NCBI GenBank assembly: GCA_036559705.1
Contig: DATBSP010000107.1
Coordinates: 1-28,619, forward strand
Length of the DNA stretch: 28,619 nucleotides
From: Hyphomicrobium_A sp036559705
GTDB lineage: Bacteria; Pseudomonadota; Alphaproteobacteria; Rhizobiales; Hyphomicrobiaceae
Direction of reading: 5' to 3'
Shown piece after piece: positions 17,453 to 25,687 of this stretch. A program made the position numbers and the translations under genes. Each line of letters starts with the position of its first letter. Position 1 is the first letter of the stretch. The notes under the pieces are model-generated. The model was given only the letters and a program-made list of their open reading frames with translations, made no database searches and was not told where the DNA came from.

Positions 17453-18661
17453 ATGGACTTTAGCAAGCTCAAGCCGATTTCCGCCGCGGACGTGTCGGGC
17501 AAGCGTGTTCTGGTGCGCGCCGATCTCAACGTGCCGGTGGCCGATGGCAAAGTGACGGACGCAACGCGCCTCGAACGCATTCTCGCCGGTCTCAAGGACT
17601 TGAGCGCGCGCAACGCCCGCGTCGTCGTCATTTCGCACTTCGGACGACCGAAAGGTGCCCCCGATCCGACGATGAGCCTGGCGCCGGTCGCCGCCAAGCT
17701 GGCGGACCTGCTGGGCCAGCCAGTGCAATTCGTCGATGCGTGCATCGGCGATGCGGCGGAGGACGCCGTCTCGCGCCTCGCCCCCGGCGGAATCGCCGTG
17801 CTCGAGAACCTGCGCTTTCACAAGGGCGAAGAAAAGAACGATCAGGAGTTCGTCACCGCCCTGGCGCGCTCGGGCGATGTGTTTGTCAACGACGCCTTCT
17901 CCGCCGCGCATCGCGCGCACGCCTCGACCGAGGGCCTGGCGCGCGTGCTGCCGGCCTACGCCGGCCCGCTAATGCTGGAAGAGATCGCTGCACTGTGCGC
18001 CGTGCTCGAAAAACCGCAGCGGCCGACGGCGGCGCTGATCGGCGGCGCCAAGGTGTCGAGCAAAATCCCGATCCTCAAGCACCTTGCCTGCAAAGTCGAC
18101 AAGCTGATCATCGGCGGCGGCATGGCCAACACCTTCCTGCTGTCGCATGGCGTCGACATCGGCAAGTCGCTGGCCGAGCCGGATTTCGTCGAGACGGCGC
18201 GCGAGATCATGACGGAGGCCAAGGCGCGTGGCTGTGCGGTCGTGCTGCCCGAGGACGCGGTGATCGCGCGCGAGTTCAAGACGGGCGTCGCCCATGCCAT
18301 CGTGCCGATTTTGGCGGTGCCGAGCGACGCCATGATCCTCGACATCGGACCGCGGTCGGTGGCGCACATGGCGGACGTCCTCAAGGAGTGCCGCACGCTG
18401 CTGTGGAACGGTCCGCTTGGCGCCTTCGAGATCCCGCCTTTCGGCGATGGCACGTTCAAGGTCGCCCGCGAGGCGGCAGGGCTGACCAAGGATGGCAAAC
18501 TCGTCACGGTTGCAGGCGGCGGCGACACGGTAGCCGCCTTGAATGCGGCCGGCGTTACCCAAGATTTCACCTACGTCTCGACAGCGGGCGGCGCCTTCCT
18601 CGAATGGCTCGAGGGGCGCCAGCTGCCGGGCGTGGCGGCGCTCCTGCGCGCGCAATCTTAG
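17453..18661 (+). CDS. pgk: Phosphoglycerate kinase
   Basis: This enzyme transfers phosphate from 1,3-bisphosphoglycerate to ADP in glycolysis, or the reverse in gluconeogenesis and the Calvin cycle. From the ATG at 17453 it is 402 residues, the normal length. Signatures are RVLVRADLNVPVADGKVTD, VISHFGRPKG, LENLRFHKGEEKND, the nucleotide-side GGAKVSSKI, LLWNGPLGAFE and the ADP-phosphate loop GGGDTVAAL. A longer in-frame extension back to 17294 lies inside tkt and has no family character. It is 11 bp after tkt with no gap gene between. No strong Shine-Dalgarno is adjacent, so coupling to tkt translation is plausible. Confidence 0.97.
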   Translation: MDFSKLKPISAADVSGKRVLVRADLNVPVADGKVTDATRLERILAGLKDLSARNARVVVISHFGRPKGAPDPTMSLAPVAAKLADLLGQPVQFVDACIGDAAEDAVSRLAPGGIAVLENLRFHKGEEKNDQEFVTALARSGDVFVNDAFSAAHRAHASTEGLARVLPAYAGPLMLEEIAALCAVLEKPQRPTAALIGGAKVSSKIPILKHLACKVDKLIIGGGMANTFLLSHGVDIGKSLAEPDFVETAREIMTEAKARGCAVVLPEDAVIAREFKTGVAHAIVPILAVPSDAMILDIGPRSVAHMADVLKECRTLLWNGPLGAFEIPPFGDGTFKVAREAAGLTKDGKLVTVAGGGDTVAALNAAGVTQDFTYVSTAGGAFLEWLEGRQLPGVAALLRAQS

Positions 18662-18689
18662 CGACGAAGCGCGGCAACGAAAGTAGCGC

Positions 18690-19502
18690 GTGGCCATGTT
18701 GGCGGACCTGCAGATCTACTTCGGGGTGGCACTCGCCGGACTGGTAAGCTTCCTGTCGCCGTGTGTGCTGCCGCTGGTGCCGCCATACCTCGGCTACCTC
18801 GGCGGGACGACCATCGACGAGTTCACCGCCGAGGGCGGCGCCCCAACGCACGTGTGGCGCCGTGTCGTCATCGCCGCGGTGTTGTTCGTGCTCGGCTTCA
18901 CGACGGTGTTTGTCGGCCTCGGGGCCGGCGCCTCGCTGTTCGGCCAGCTCATCCAGACCTACAAGCGCGAGCTGGAGATCGTCGCCGGCCTTGTCATCAT
19001 TCTTTTCGGGCTGCACTTCCTCGGCATCTTCCGTATTGGGTTGCTCTACAAGGAAGCGCGCTATCACGGCACACACCATCATGGCGTCAGTTACGTGGGC
19101 GCCTATGTCATCGGGCTCGCCTTCGCCTTTGGCTGGACGCCGTGCATCGGACCAATACTGGCCACTGTGTTGGCACTCGCCGCCAACGAGGGTAGTCTGG
19201 TGACCGGCGTGAAGCTCCTGTTCGTCTACTCGCTGGGGCTCGGCATCCCGTTTATTCTCGCGGCGGTCGCCATGCGGCCGTTCCTCGGCTTCATGCAGCG
19301 CTTCCGCCGTCATCTCGACAAGGTGGAGAAGGCGATGGGCGCGCTGCTGGTCGTCACCGGACTGTTGTTTTTCACCGGCTCGATCAACTGGTTCGGCAGC
19401 TGGCTGCTCGACAACTTCCCGGCGCTGAGCCGCATTGAGCAAGCGGTGACGCCGAAGGATCTCGGCGCCGAGATCATGCGTCGCGGCGCCCCGCAACAGT
19501 GA
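18690..19502 (+). CDS. ccdA: Cytochrome c biogenesis protein CcdA (DsbD-like thiol transporter)
   Basis: CcdA carries reducing equivalents from cytosolic thioredoxin across the inner membrane to periplasmic thiol proteins, for example for cytochrome c maturation. The 270-residue protein has about six transmembrane helices. The two redox cysteines are in the repeated family motifs: Cys25 in SFLSPCVLPLVPPYLGYLGG and Cys152 in FGWTPCIGPILATVLAL. A His-rich loop (YHGTHHHG) lies between the halves. The start may be the GTG at 18690, with GAAAG upstream, or the ATG two codons later at 18696. It is cotranscribed with pgk and thiD by spacing (28 bp and 19 bp). No ccm or thioredoxin genes are adjacent. 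Confidence 0.93.
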   Translation: MAMLADLQIYFGVALAGLVSFLSPCVLPLVPPYLGYLGGTTIDEFTAEGGAPTHVWRRVVIAAVLFVLGFTTVFVGLGAGASLFGQLIQTYKRELEIVAGLVIILFGLHFLGIFRIGLLYKEARYHGTHHHGVSYVGAYVIGLAFAFGWTPCIGPILATVLALAANEGSLVTGVKLLFVYSLGLGIPFILAAVAMRPFLGFMQRFRRHLDKVEKAMGALLVVTGLLFFTGSINWFGSWLLDNFPALSRIEQAVTPKDLGAEIMRRGAPQQ

Positions 19503-19521
19503 CAGTGTCCCGGTGGTGAGC

Positions 19522-20352
19522 ATGGCCGATGCCGCCCAAACGCCGATCGCGCTGACCATCGCCGGATCCGATTCCTCGGGCGGCGCCGGCATTCAGGCCG
19601 ACCTCAAGACGTTCACCGCGCTCGGCGTCTACGGCGCTAGCGTGCTAACGGCGCTGACGGCGCAGAACACGCGCGGCGTAACCGCCATCCTGCCCGTGCC
19701 GCCCGAGTTCGTGCGGCAGCAGATCGATGCCGTCGCGACTGATCTCAAAGTCGCGGCGGTAAAGACCGGCATGCTCAATGATCGCGCCACGGTGCTGGCG
19801 GTGGTCAAAGGCGTGCGCCGGCATACACTGGCCCCACTCGTCGTCGATCCGGTCATGGTGGCGACCAGCGGCGACATGCTGCTGCAGGCGGACGCAGTCG
19901 CCGCGGTGCGCGGCGATCTCCTGCCGCTCGCCGACATCCTCACGCCCAACCTGCTTGAAGCCGCGCGCCTGCTCGATCTCCCCGTCGCCGCCGACGAAAC
20001 GGAGATGCAAGCCCAGGCGCAGGCGCTCTTGGCGTTGGGCCCCAAGGCGGTGCTGCTCAAAGGCGGGCACGGCGAGGGGAGGGACGCCGTCGATATTCTG
20101 GTCGCCCGCGGTGTCGCGCCGGTGCGTCTGGCGTTGCCGCGCATCGACACGGCCAATACTCATGGCACGGGCTGCACCCTGTCGGCCGCCATCGTCGCAG
20201 GCCTGGCGCGCGGCGAGTCGCTGGTGGACGCGGTCCTCTCGGCAAAGCGCTTCGTGCATGCCGCGCTGGCCGCGGGCCGTGACCTGAAAATCGGGCGTGG
20301 GTCGGGCCCCGTCGACCATCTGCATGCGCTGCGCGGGTCCCGTAAATCCTGA
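19522..20352 (+). CDS. thiD: Hydroxymethylpyrimidine/phosphomethylpyrimidine kinase
   Basis: ThiD phosphorylates HMP and HMP-phosphate to HMP-diphosphate, the pyrimidine half of thiamine. The 276-residue product (ATG at 19522, preceded by GGTGGTGAG; GTG codons at 19513 and 19516 are alternatives) has the ribokinase-like fold. It shows ALTIAGSDSSGGAGIQADLK at the substrate site, KTGML, VDPVMVATSGDML, LTPNLLEAARLL and the catalytic loop NTHGTGCTLSAAI. It ends the tkt operon. The pairing with transketolase, a thiamine-diphosphate enzyme, may be functionally meaningful or accidental. A terminator lies 190 bp downstream. Confidence 0.96.
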   Translation: MADAAQTPIALTIAGSDSSGGAGIQADLKTFTALGVYGASVLTALTAQNTRGVTAILPVPPEFVRQQIDAVATDLKVAAVKTGMLNDRATVLAVVKGVRRHTLAPLVVDPVMVATSGDMLLQADAVAAVRGDLLPLADILTPNLLEAARLLDLPVAADETEMQAQAQALLALGPKAVLLKGGHGEGRDAVDILVARGVAPVRLALPRIDTANTHGTGCTLSAAIVAGLARGESLVDAVLSAKRFVHAALAAGRDLKIGRGSGPVDHLHALRGSRKS

Positions 20353-20674
20353 GCCTTCGGGGTCAGCTGGGGCTAACCCTGTGGCACCGATGCATCGACA
20401 GTTTCTGAATATTGTTTGGACCACTTGCGGCCAGCCCGGCCTTCTGTAACAAATTCGGGCAACGCGGTGCTACGGCATCGTTTCGACCTCCGGGGGGAGC
20501 GTCGGACCGGCGATTAGGGGCGCCGCCCGACTTGGCTGAAGAACCGGTCCGGACCATCCGGGCCGGTTTCTTTTTGTGCGCATCGCATCGCCCTTTTTCC
20601 CAGCCACCCGCGCATCCAGTAGAACGGCGCGACGGAGGGTTGTGTGGCTCGCTCCGGGCCGCCGGGCACCAGGC
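20353..20674. other. Noncoding spacer after thiD
   Basis: These 322 bp lie between thiD and the MFS gene. The only defended feature is the terminator at 20542-20575. About 190 bp separate the thiD stop from that terminator. No tRNA-like cloverleaf and no recognised RNA family was found in it. Confidence 0.5.
20542..20575 (+). terminator. Strong intrinsic terminator
   Basis: AACCGG-T-CCGGA-CCA-TCCGG-G-CCGGTT (20542-20568) forms a long GC-rich stem with one T-G apposition. It is followed directly by TCTTTTT. It should end the tkt-pgk-ccdA-thiD transcript, or a separate RNA starting in the spacer. Confidence 0.9.
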
Positions 20675-21934
20675 ATGCAAGCGCTCACCTATCTTCTCGG
20701 TACCGGCCCGACGGCGAGTATGCTCGGGGTCCGCATCTCGCTGTTCTTCGGCGCGCTGTTCCTCGCCTATGGTGTTGTCGTTCCGTATTTCCCGGTGTGG
20801 CTCGACGCCCGCGGCCTTGATCCGTTGCAAATTTCGGCTGTCACCGCCGCACCGCTGTTCATCCGCCTTCTCGTCACCCCGGCCATCGGGCTGCTGGCCG
20901 ATCGGCTGGGCAATTACCGGTCCGTGATCGTGACGCTGGCCTGGGGCGCGCTGGCCATGATCGCCGGCCTGGGCCTCGTCTCCGGCTACTTGCCCATCCT
21001 GCTCATCGGCGTCGCCTTCCTGCTCGCCAACGGGACCATGTTGCCGCTGATCGAGACGGTGGCGGTCGGCGGGGTCCGCACCCAGGGTCTCGACTACGGT
21101 CGCATGCGGCTGTGGGGGTCGATCGCCTTCATCGTCGCCAACTTCGTCGGCGGCCTCGTCATCCAGGCGCTCGGCGGCGGCTCGGCCTTGTGGCTCATCG
21201 CCTTGGCCGCCGGGTTGACCATTGCCGCCGCGCACGCATTGCCGCCGCCGCCGGTCACCGTGCGGGCGGTGGGCGCCGAGAAGATGAGCTGGCGCGCCTC
21301 CTCGCCGGCGCTGCTGCTGCAATCACGTCTGTTCATCCTTTTTCTCGCCGCCATCGGCTGCACGCATGGGGCGCACGCGACCTTCTACACCTTCGGAGCT
21401 CTGCATTGGCAGGCGCAGGGATTGTCGGCGGCGTGGGTCGGTACGCTATGGGCCATCGGCGTCTTCGCCGAGGTGGTGCTGTTCGCGCTTTCGGCACCAG
21501 TGGTGCGCCGCTTCGGACCGGCCGAGCTGATCGTCGCCGGCGCCGGCGCCTCAGTGGTGCGCTGGGGGGTAATGGCATTCGATCCCCCGCTCGGCGTGCT
21601 CATCCCGCTGCAGGTGCTGCATGCGCTGACGTATGGTGCCGCGCACCTCGGCGCTATTTTGTTCATTACCCGCGCCGTGCCGCACAAGGGCATGGGCAGC
21701 GCGCAAGCGTTCTACGCGACCATCGCGGCCGGGCTGGCGTTGGGCGTCGTCGGCCTGATCTCGGGTGCGCTGTTCGCGCAAGTCGGTGGAGAGGTGTACT
21801 TCGTGCCAACGCTGGTTGCCACGATCGGCTGCGTCGCCGGCGTGATGCTATGGCGCGATTGGGACGGCGGCGCACTGTGGGCAGACACGGAAGCCGAGGC
21901 GCCTAACCCCACAACTCCGGCAGCGGCGGGCTGA
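20675..21934 (+). CDS. MFS transporter, HcaT/phenylpropionate-permease-like
   Basis: This inner-membrane secondary transporter has about twelve helices. The first begins RISLFFGALFLAYGVVVPYF and is followed by PVWLDARGLDPLQISAV, typical of the LacY/HcaT (MFS_1_like) branch. The loop after helix 2 (GLLADRLGNYRSV) is the MFS motif A. The chosen ATG at 20675 gives 419 residues. An ATG at 20720 (MLGVRIS) is also plausible, while the longer frame from 20576 starts inside the terminator tail and is unlikely. The substrate is unknown: aromatic acids or sugars are possible by family. Its 3' end overlaps the converging dgcA-like gene by 32 bp. Confidence 0.88.
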   Translation: MQALTYLLGTGPTASMLGVRISLFFGALFLAYGVVVPYFPVWLDARGLDPLQISAVTAAPLFIRLLVTPAIGLLADRLGNYRSVIVTLAWGALAMIAGLGLVSGYLPILLIGVAFLLANGTMLPLIETVAVGGVRTQGLDYGRMRLWGSIAFIVANFVGGLVIQALGGGSALWLIALAAGLTIAAAHALPPPPVTVRAVGAEKMSWRASSPALLLQSRLFILFLAAIGCTHGAHATFYTFGALHWQAQGLSAAWVGTLWAIGVFAEVVLFALSAPVVRRFGPAELIVAGAGASVVRWGVMAFDPPLGVLIPLQVLHALTYGAAHLGAILFITRAVPHKGMGSAQAFYATIAAGLALGVVGLISGALFAQVGGEVYFVPTLVATIGCVAGVMLWRDWDGGALWADTEAEAPNPTTPAAAG

Positions 21935-22889
21935 TCCAGCCGTCCTTTATGGCGAGCGCCGGCTCGCGATCCCGAGCTAGTAGCAGCGGGCCGTCGAGGT
22001 CGACCCAATCGGCATAGCGGGCCAGCAGTAGTGCCGGCGCCGCGGCGAGCGAAGTCGCAACCATCGAGCCGACCATGATCTTGAAGCCGCGCGCCTTGGC
22101 GTCCTCTGCCATGGCCAGCGCCTCCGTCAGCCCGCCTGTCTTGTCGAGCTTGATGTTGACGGCGTCGTAGCGGCCGGCCAGCGTCGGCAGGTCGGCGCCG
22201 GTGTGAGCGCTCTCATCGGCGCACACGGACACCGCGCGCTTGATGTGGGCAAGAGCCTCGTCGGCGCCGGCGGGCAGCGGCTGCTCGATCAGCTCGATGT
22301 CCGCAGCGGCGGCGGCAGAGAGAAACGGCGCCAGCTGCGCCGGTGTCCACGCCTCGTTGGCGTCGGCGACAAGGCGCGCATCGGGCCGGGCGGTGCGGAC
22401 CGCGGCCATGCGCTCGGGGTCTCCCTCACCGCCGAGCTTCAGCTTGAGCAGCTTCAGATGCGGCACTGCGCGTGCGTCGGCGACCATTTGCGCCGGATCG
22501 CCGAGGCTCAGCGTGTAGCAGGTCATCGCCGGCGCGGGGGCCGGGATGCCGGCTAGGTCCCAGGCCCGCTTATCGGCGCGCTTGGCTTCGAGATCCCACA
22601 GCGCACAGTCGAGTGCATTGCGGGCGGCGCCGGCCGGCAAAAGCTCCGGCAACCGGCCGCGCGTCAGCGGTCCATACAGATCGCGCAGGGCGTGCAGCGT
22701 GCCCTCGACCGTTTCGCCATAGCGCGCGTAGGGAACCGCCTCGCCGCGGCCCGTGTGGCCGCCGTCGGCGACGCGCGCCACGACGACGTGCGCTGCCGTC
22801 TTGAAACCGCGGGCGATGACGAAGGGCTTGGCGAGCGGCCACGCCTCGGCGCTGGCCTCGATGAGCTGGACTTTGCCCGGCGCTGCCAT
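21903..22889 (-). CDS. dgcA: Enolase-superfamily dipeptide epimerase / N-acetyl-D-glutamate racemase (DgcA-like)
   Basis: The 328-residue protein has the muconate-lactonizing-enzyme subgroup layout: a capping domain ending about residue 120, then a barrel. The catalytic KxK pair is Lys149/Lys151 in LLKLKLGG. Metal ligands are Asp176 (VADANEAW), Glu202 (LIEQP) and Asp225 (CADES), and the second-side lysine is Lys247 in NIKLDKTGG. The N-terminal VIARGFKT and GRGEAVPYARYGETVEG fit the L-Ala-D/L-Glu epimerase group, now often called DgcA in alphaproteobacteria. Substrates would be cell-wall dipeptides or N-acetyl-glutamate. The DgcN partner is not here. It lies just downstream (11 bp) of the GPR-like gene on the same strand, so cotranscription is possible. 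Confidence 0.88.
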   Translation of the reverse strand: MAAPGKVQLIEASAEAWPLAKPFVIARGFKTAAHVVVARVADGGHTGRGEAVPYARYGETVEGTLHALRDLYGPLTRGRLPELLPAGAARNALDCALWDLEAKRADKRAWDLAGIPAPAPAMTCYTLSLGDPAQMVADARAVPHLKLLKLKLGGEGDPERMAAVRTARPDARLVADANEAWTPAQLAPFLSAAAAADIELIEQPLPAGADEALAHIKRAVSVCADESAHTGADLPTLAGRYDAVNIKLDKTGGLTEALAMAEDAKARGFKIMVGSMVATSLAAAPALLLARYADWVDLDGPLLLARDREPALAIKDGWISPPLPELWG

Positions 22890-22900
22890 GGTGGCGCTCG

Positions 22901-25687
22901 TTAGCCGAGACGGCCGGAAGCATGAGCGAGTAAAAGGTAAACACGGCCGGTGTCGGAGACGAGCTGGCCTTGTGACAGGCGTCCGGTGGGATCACGCTGG
23001 TCGGTCTCGGAGACGATGCGCTCGAAATCGGCGAGGTAGCGGCTCACGGTGCGCGATAATTCGCCGTCGTTGCGGCAGCGGTGGCTGACGTCGTCGAACA
23101 TGGCGCGCCCCTCGTTGCCGTAGATACTGCGGACCATGACGCCGCGCTGGCCGGAGCGCAGGCGTTGCCAGATGGCCGCTGCGGTGGCGGGATCGAGAGC
23201 GCGGGCGATGGCCTCGAGGTCGAGGTTGAACGCGGCACCCTGGGCCTGACGCGGGGCGCCTTCGCCAGCATGGCCGTGGCCGGTCTCCTCGTCGCGTGAG
23301 GCGCGCGCCAGCAGGTCGCCGAGCGACCAGCCTTCGCGGTTGTCGGCAGGCGCGCCGCGCTGGCGCTGCCGGTTGCCGAGCTCCTGCGCGATGGTCGACG
23401 ACAACGAGGTGAGGGAGCGCGCCTGGCTCTGGCCGCGTGGGGCATACGCGTTGGGAGACAGCGCCTCGGCGTGCTGTTGCGGGGGAGGGGTAACATCGCG
23501 CTGCACGGCACTGCGCGCGGCGAGCTGCGAGAGCTGATCCAGCGCCTTGATCTGGTCGTGCAGGGCGCGGCGCATGCCTTCGGAACTTTCGTGCGCCACG
23601 ACCGGCAGGCGCTCCACTTCGGTGCGCAGGCGCACCTGCTCGGCAGCGATATCGGAGGCAGCGCGCGTCGCTTGCTGGCGCATCTCCTCGGATGTTGCGG
23701 CGAAACGGTTGCTGAGCGAGCCGAGCTCGCTAGTCATGGTCGTTGATACCGAGGTCAAGCGGTGGCGCAGATCTTCCAGCGTGCGCTCGCTTTCGGCGCT
23801 GGTTTGCTCGCGCATGCGTTCGATCTCGCTACGGGCGCGCAGGTCGGCTTCCGACAGCGAGCCTTCCATGGTCGAGGAATAATCGCCGACGAAGGTCGAG
23901 AACTCGTCGGCCTTGCCCGAGAGGCGATCCAGTGTCTGCGCCAGCTCGGCGTGGCGGGTCTGCAGCGTCTTGTCGATCTTGAAGTTGGCCGTCTCGAGAG
24001 CATTGGCCGCCTTCATGATCTGCTGGCCTTGATTCTCGAAGCGCCCGGTAACGCCGCTGATCTGGTTCAGCAGGTTCTCGGAAATGTTCTTCAAGAGGTC
24101 GGACTGGCCGGCAAGGCCCTCCATCGCCTTGATTGACTGGCGCGTGATGTTCTCGGAAGCGCGGCGCACCGAGTTGATGCCGTGCATCAGTGCTTCGTCG
24201 AGGTCGGTCGCCTGCTTGCCGATGGTCTCGCGGAAGCTGACGGCATGCGCGTCGAGCGCGTTGGTGAGCGCCTCGGTCTTGTCGACGACGGCCGTGTCGA
24301 TGGCCGAGGTGGAACGCATGATCGACTCATCGAACAGCCGCAGGCGTTCACCGAAGGCTTCGTCCAGTGAGCGCGTGCGCTCGACAAGCTGATAGTCGAG
24401 CGCCTGGGCGCGGTTGGCGAGGGCGGCGTCGATCGCGCGTGCGTATTCCTCGAAGACCGTCTGCAGGTTCTCGGTGCGATTGCCAAGCGAAGCGTCGAGC
24501 TGCTGCAGCTGATTGTCGAAGGTGATTTGCATCTGCTCGGCGCGCGAGCCGAGCGCGGTACCGAGGGCAGAGGTGTAGTTTTCGAGCACGTTCTGCAACT
24601 GCTCGGTGCGCCCGCCGACGGCGGTCTCGAGACTGCCGACGCTCGTGGCGAGCGAGGTTTCCAGCGTGGTGAGATTCTCGCCGGCACCTTCGATGACCTT
24701 GGCGAGTTTCACCTGCTGGTCGGACAACTTCTCGATCAGTGTCGGGATCTCGCTGCCGAGGCGTATGAGGCTTTCGGATACGCGGTCTGACGTATTGACC
24801 AGGGCGTGGCGTTCGCCGGACAGCTCTGAGATAAGACCGCGGATCTTGCGCTCGTTCTCCTCATAGGAACGCTCGAGCACCGAGACCTCGTTGTGCACCA
24901 TGGCCTCGAGCTCGCCGGCGCGGCCGAGCGCGCGCGAGATCGCGTCGTTCATAAAGCCGACCTGGCGGCGCACCGCTTGGCCGAGTGTGGCGGCACTCTG
25001 CTCTGCCAAGCGATCGGGCTCGGCGAGGCGAATGGCGACCTCGGTCATGGTCGAGGACCTGAGGCGCAACTCTTCGGTGCGCCAGGCGAGCAGTGCCATC
25101 AGCCACAGAAGCGCGATGGGCACGAAGATGGCGGCGACGGCCAGAAACGTCGTGGGGCGGGTGACGAGGTCAAGCCAGCCGAGCACCGGCGCGTCGGTGT
25201 TGATCGAGACAAGCGCGAATGCGGTGCCGATGGCCGCCCAGATGATGCTGGCGATGGCGGCGAACTTGAACGGCGCGTTTGAGGGTTTCTGCTGCAGGGC
25301 AAAGATGAGGCCGCCGATGCTCGGGCCGTCGTCGTTGGCGGCGACGCGGTTGCGCGAGGGGCCGGCTGGACGGCGGCGTGCCATGCGTCGGCGCGGCGCG
25401 GCGGTGTCCGCCGGCTCAGGCTCCGCCGGCTCGTCGGTGAGCGTCTTTTCGTCTGCCGGGGGCTCGGGCGCTGCGGCGGGGGCGTCGGCTGCCGCCCCCG
25501 CGGAAGACTTGGGCAGCGGCGGCGGCAGTGTTTCCTTTGGGGCTGCGTGCTCAAACGGCGGTTCGCTCGCATCCTCGGCAGTGCGCAGTGCACTGCCTTC
25601 GGTCGGCAATGAAAGGCTAGGCTCGGGGCGCGTCTCGCCGTTCTGCGCGTCGAGCCTATTGTTGTCTTGCGCCATTGCCCCGTCCAT
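22901..25687 (-). CDS. Large membrane coiled-coil protein with 22-residue repeats, GPR/RgsE-like (polar growth) candidate
   Basis: From the ATG at 25687 the product is 928 residues. Order: an acidic Pro/Ala-rich cytoplasmic leader (1-100); a basic patch (RRRMARRRPAGPSRNR); a conserved-looking ANDDGPSIGGLIFALQQKPS (118-137); two transmembrane helices (about 142-161 and 181-202); then some 560 residues of helical, mostly coiled-coil sequence. Seven to eight tandem 22-residue apolipoprotein-like repeats lie at about 336-511. A folded C-terminal domain follows (about 820-928, LDLEAIARALDPATAAAIW onward). This architecture and the segments around the membrane helices recall the Growth Pole Ring protein of Agrobacterium and RgsE of Sinorhizobium, which are far longer. 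Function is inferred, not shown. The frame is open to 25876; an ATG at 25675 is an alternative start. Confidence 0.8.
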   Translation of the reverse strand: MDGAMAQDNNRLDAQNGETRPEPSLSLPTEGSALRTAEDASEPPFEHAAPKETLPPPLPKSSAGAAADAPAAAPEPPADEKTLTDEPAEPEPADTAAPRRRMARRRPAGPSRNRVAANDDGPSIGGLIFALQQKPSNAPFKFAAIASIIWAAIGTAFALVSINTDAPVLGWLDLVTRPTTFLAVAAIFVPIALLWLMALLAWRTEELRLRSSTMTEVAIRLAEPDRLAEQSAATLGQAVRRQVGFMNDAISRALGRAGELEAMVHNEVSVLERSYEENERKIRGLISELSGERHALVNTSDRVSESLIRLGSEIPTLIEKLSDQQVKLAKVIEGAGENLTTLETSLATSVGSLETAVGGRTEQLQNVLENYTSALGTALGSRAEQMQITFDNQLQQLDASLGNRTENLQTVFEEYARAIDAALANRAQALDYQLVERTRSLDEAFGERLRLFDESIMRSTSAIDTAVVDKTEALTNALDAHAVSFRETIGKQATDLDEALMHGINSVRRASENITRQSIKAMEGLAGQSDLLKNISENLLNQISGVTGRFENQGQQIMKAANALETANFKIDKTLQTRHAELAQTLDRLSGKADEFSTFVGDYSSTMEGSLSEADLRARSEIERMREQTSAESERTLEDLRHRLTSVSTTMTSELGSLSNRFAATSEEMRQQATRAASDIAAEQVRLRTEVERLPVVAHESSEGMRRALHDQIKALDQLSQLAARSAVQRDVTPPPQQHAEALSPNAYAPRGQSQARSLTSLSSTIAQELGNRQRQRGAPADNREGWSLGDLLARASRDEETGHGHAGEGAPRQAQGAAFNLDLEAIARALDPATAAAIWQRLRSGQRGVMVRSIYGNEGRAMFDDVSHRCRNDGELSRTVSRYLADFERIVSETDQRDPTGRLSQGQLVSDTGRVYLLLAHASGRLG
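24155..24682 (-). repeat. Tandem 66-bp (22-residue) repeats, about eight units
   Basis: The encoded units keep exact 22-residue phase: GENLTTLETSL.., GGRTEQLQNVL.., GSRAEQMQITF.., GNRTENLQTVF.., ANRAQALDYQL.., GERLRLFDESI.., VDKTEALTNAL.. and GKQATDLDEAL... Conservation is in the G-x-R-x-E-x-L start and the small-residue end (S/A-L-x-x-A-L), consistent with amphipathic two-by-eleven helices. The first unit and the last two are the most diverged. Confidence 0.85.

Noticed and set aside
18690..19502. Full DsbD instead of CcdA
   Set aside because: Only the transmembrane domain is present. There is no N-terminal or C-terminal thioredoxin-like domain in the gene.
20353..20541. 6S RNA, SRP RNA or tmRNA candidate
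   Set aside because: A noncoding interval before a terminator suggested a housekeeping RNA, but none of the conserved sequence elements of these families could be found.
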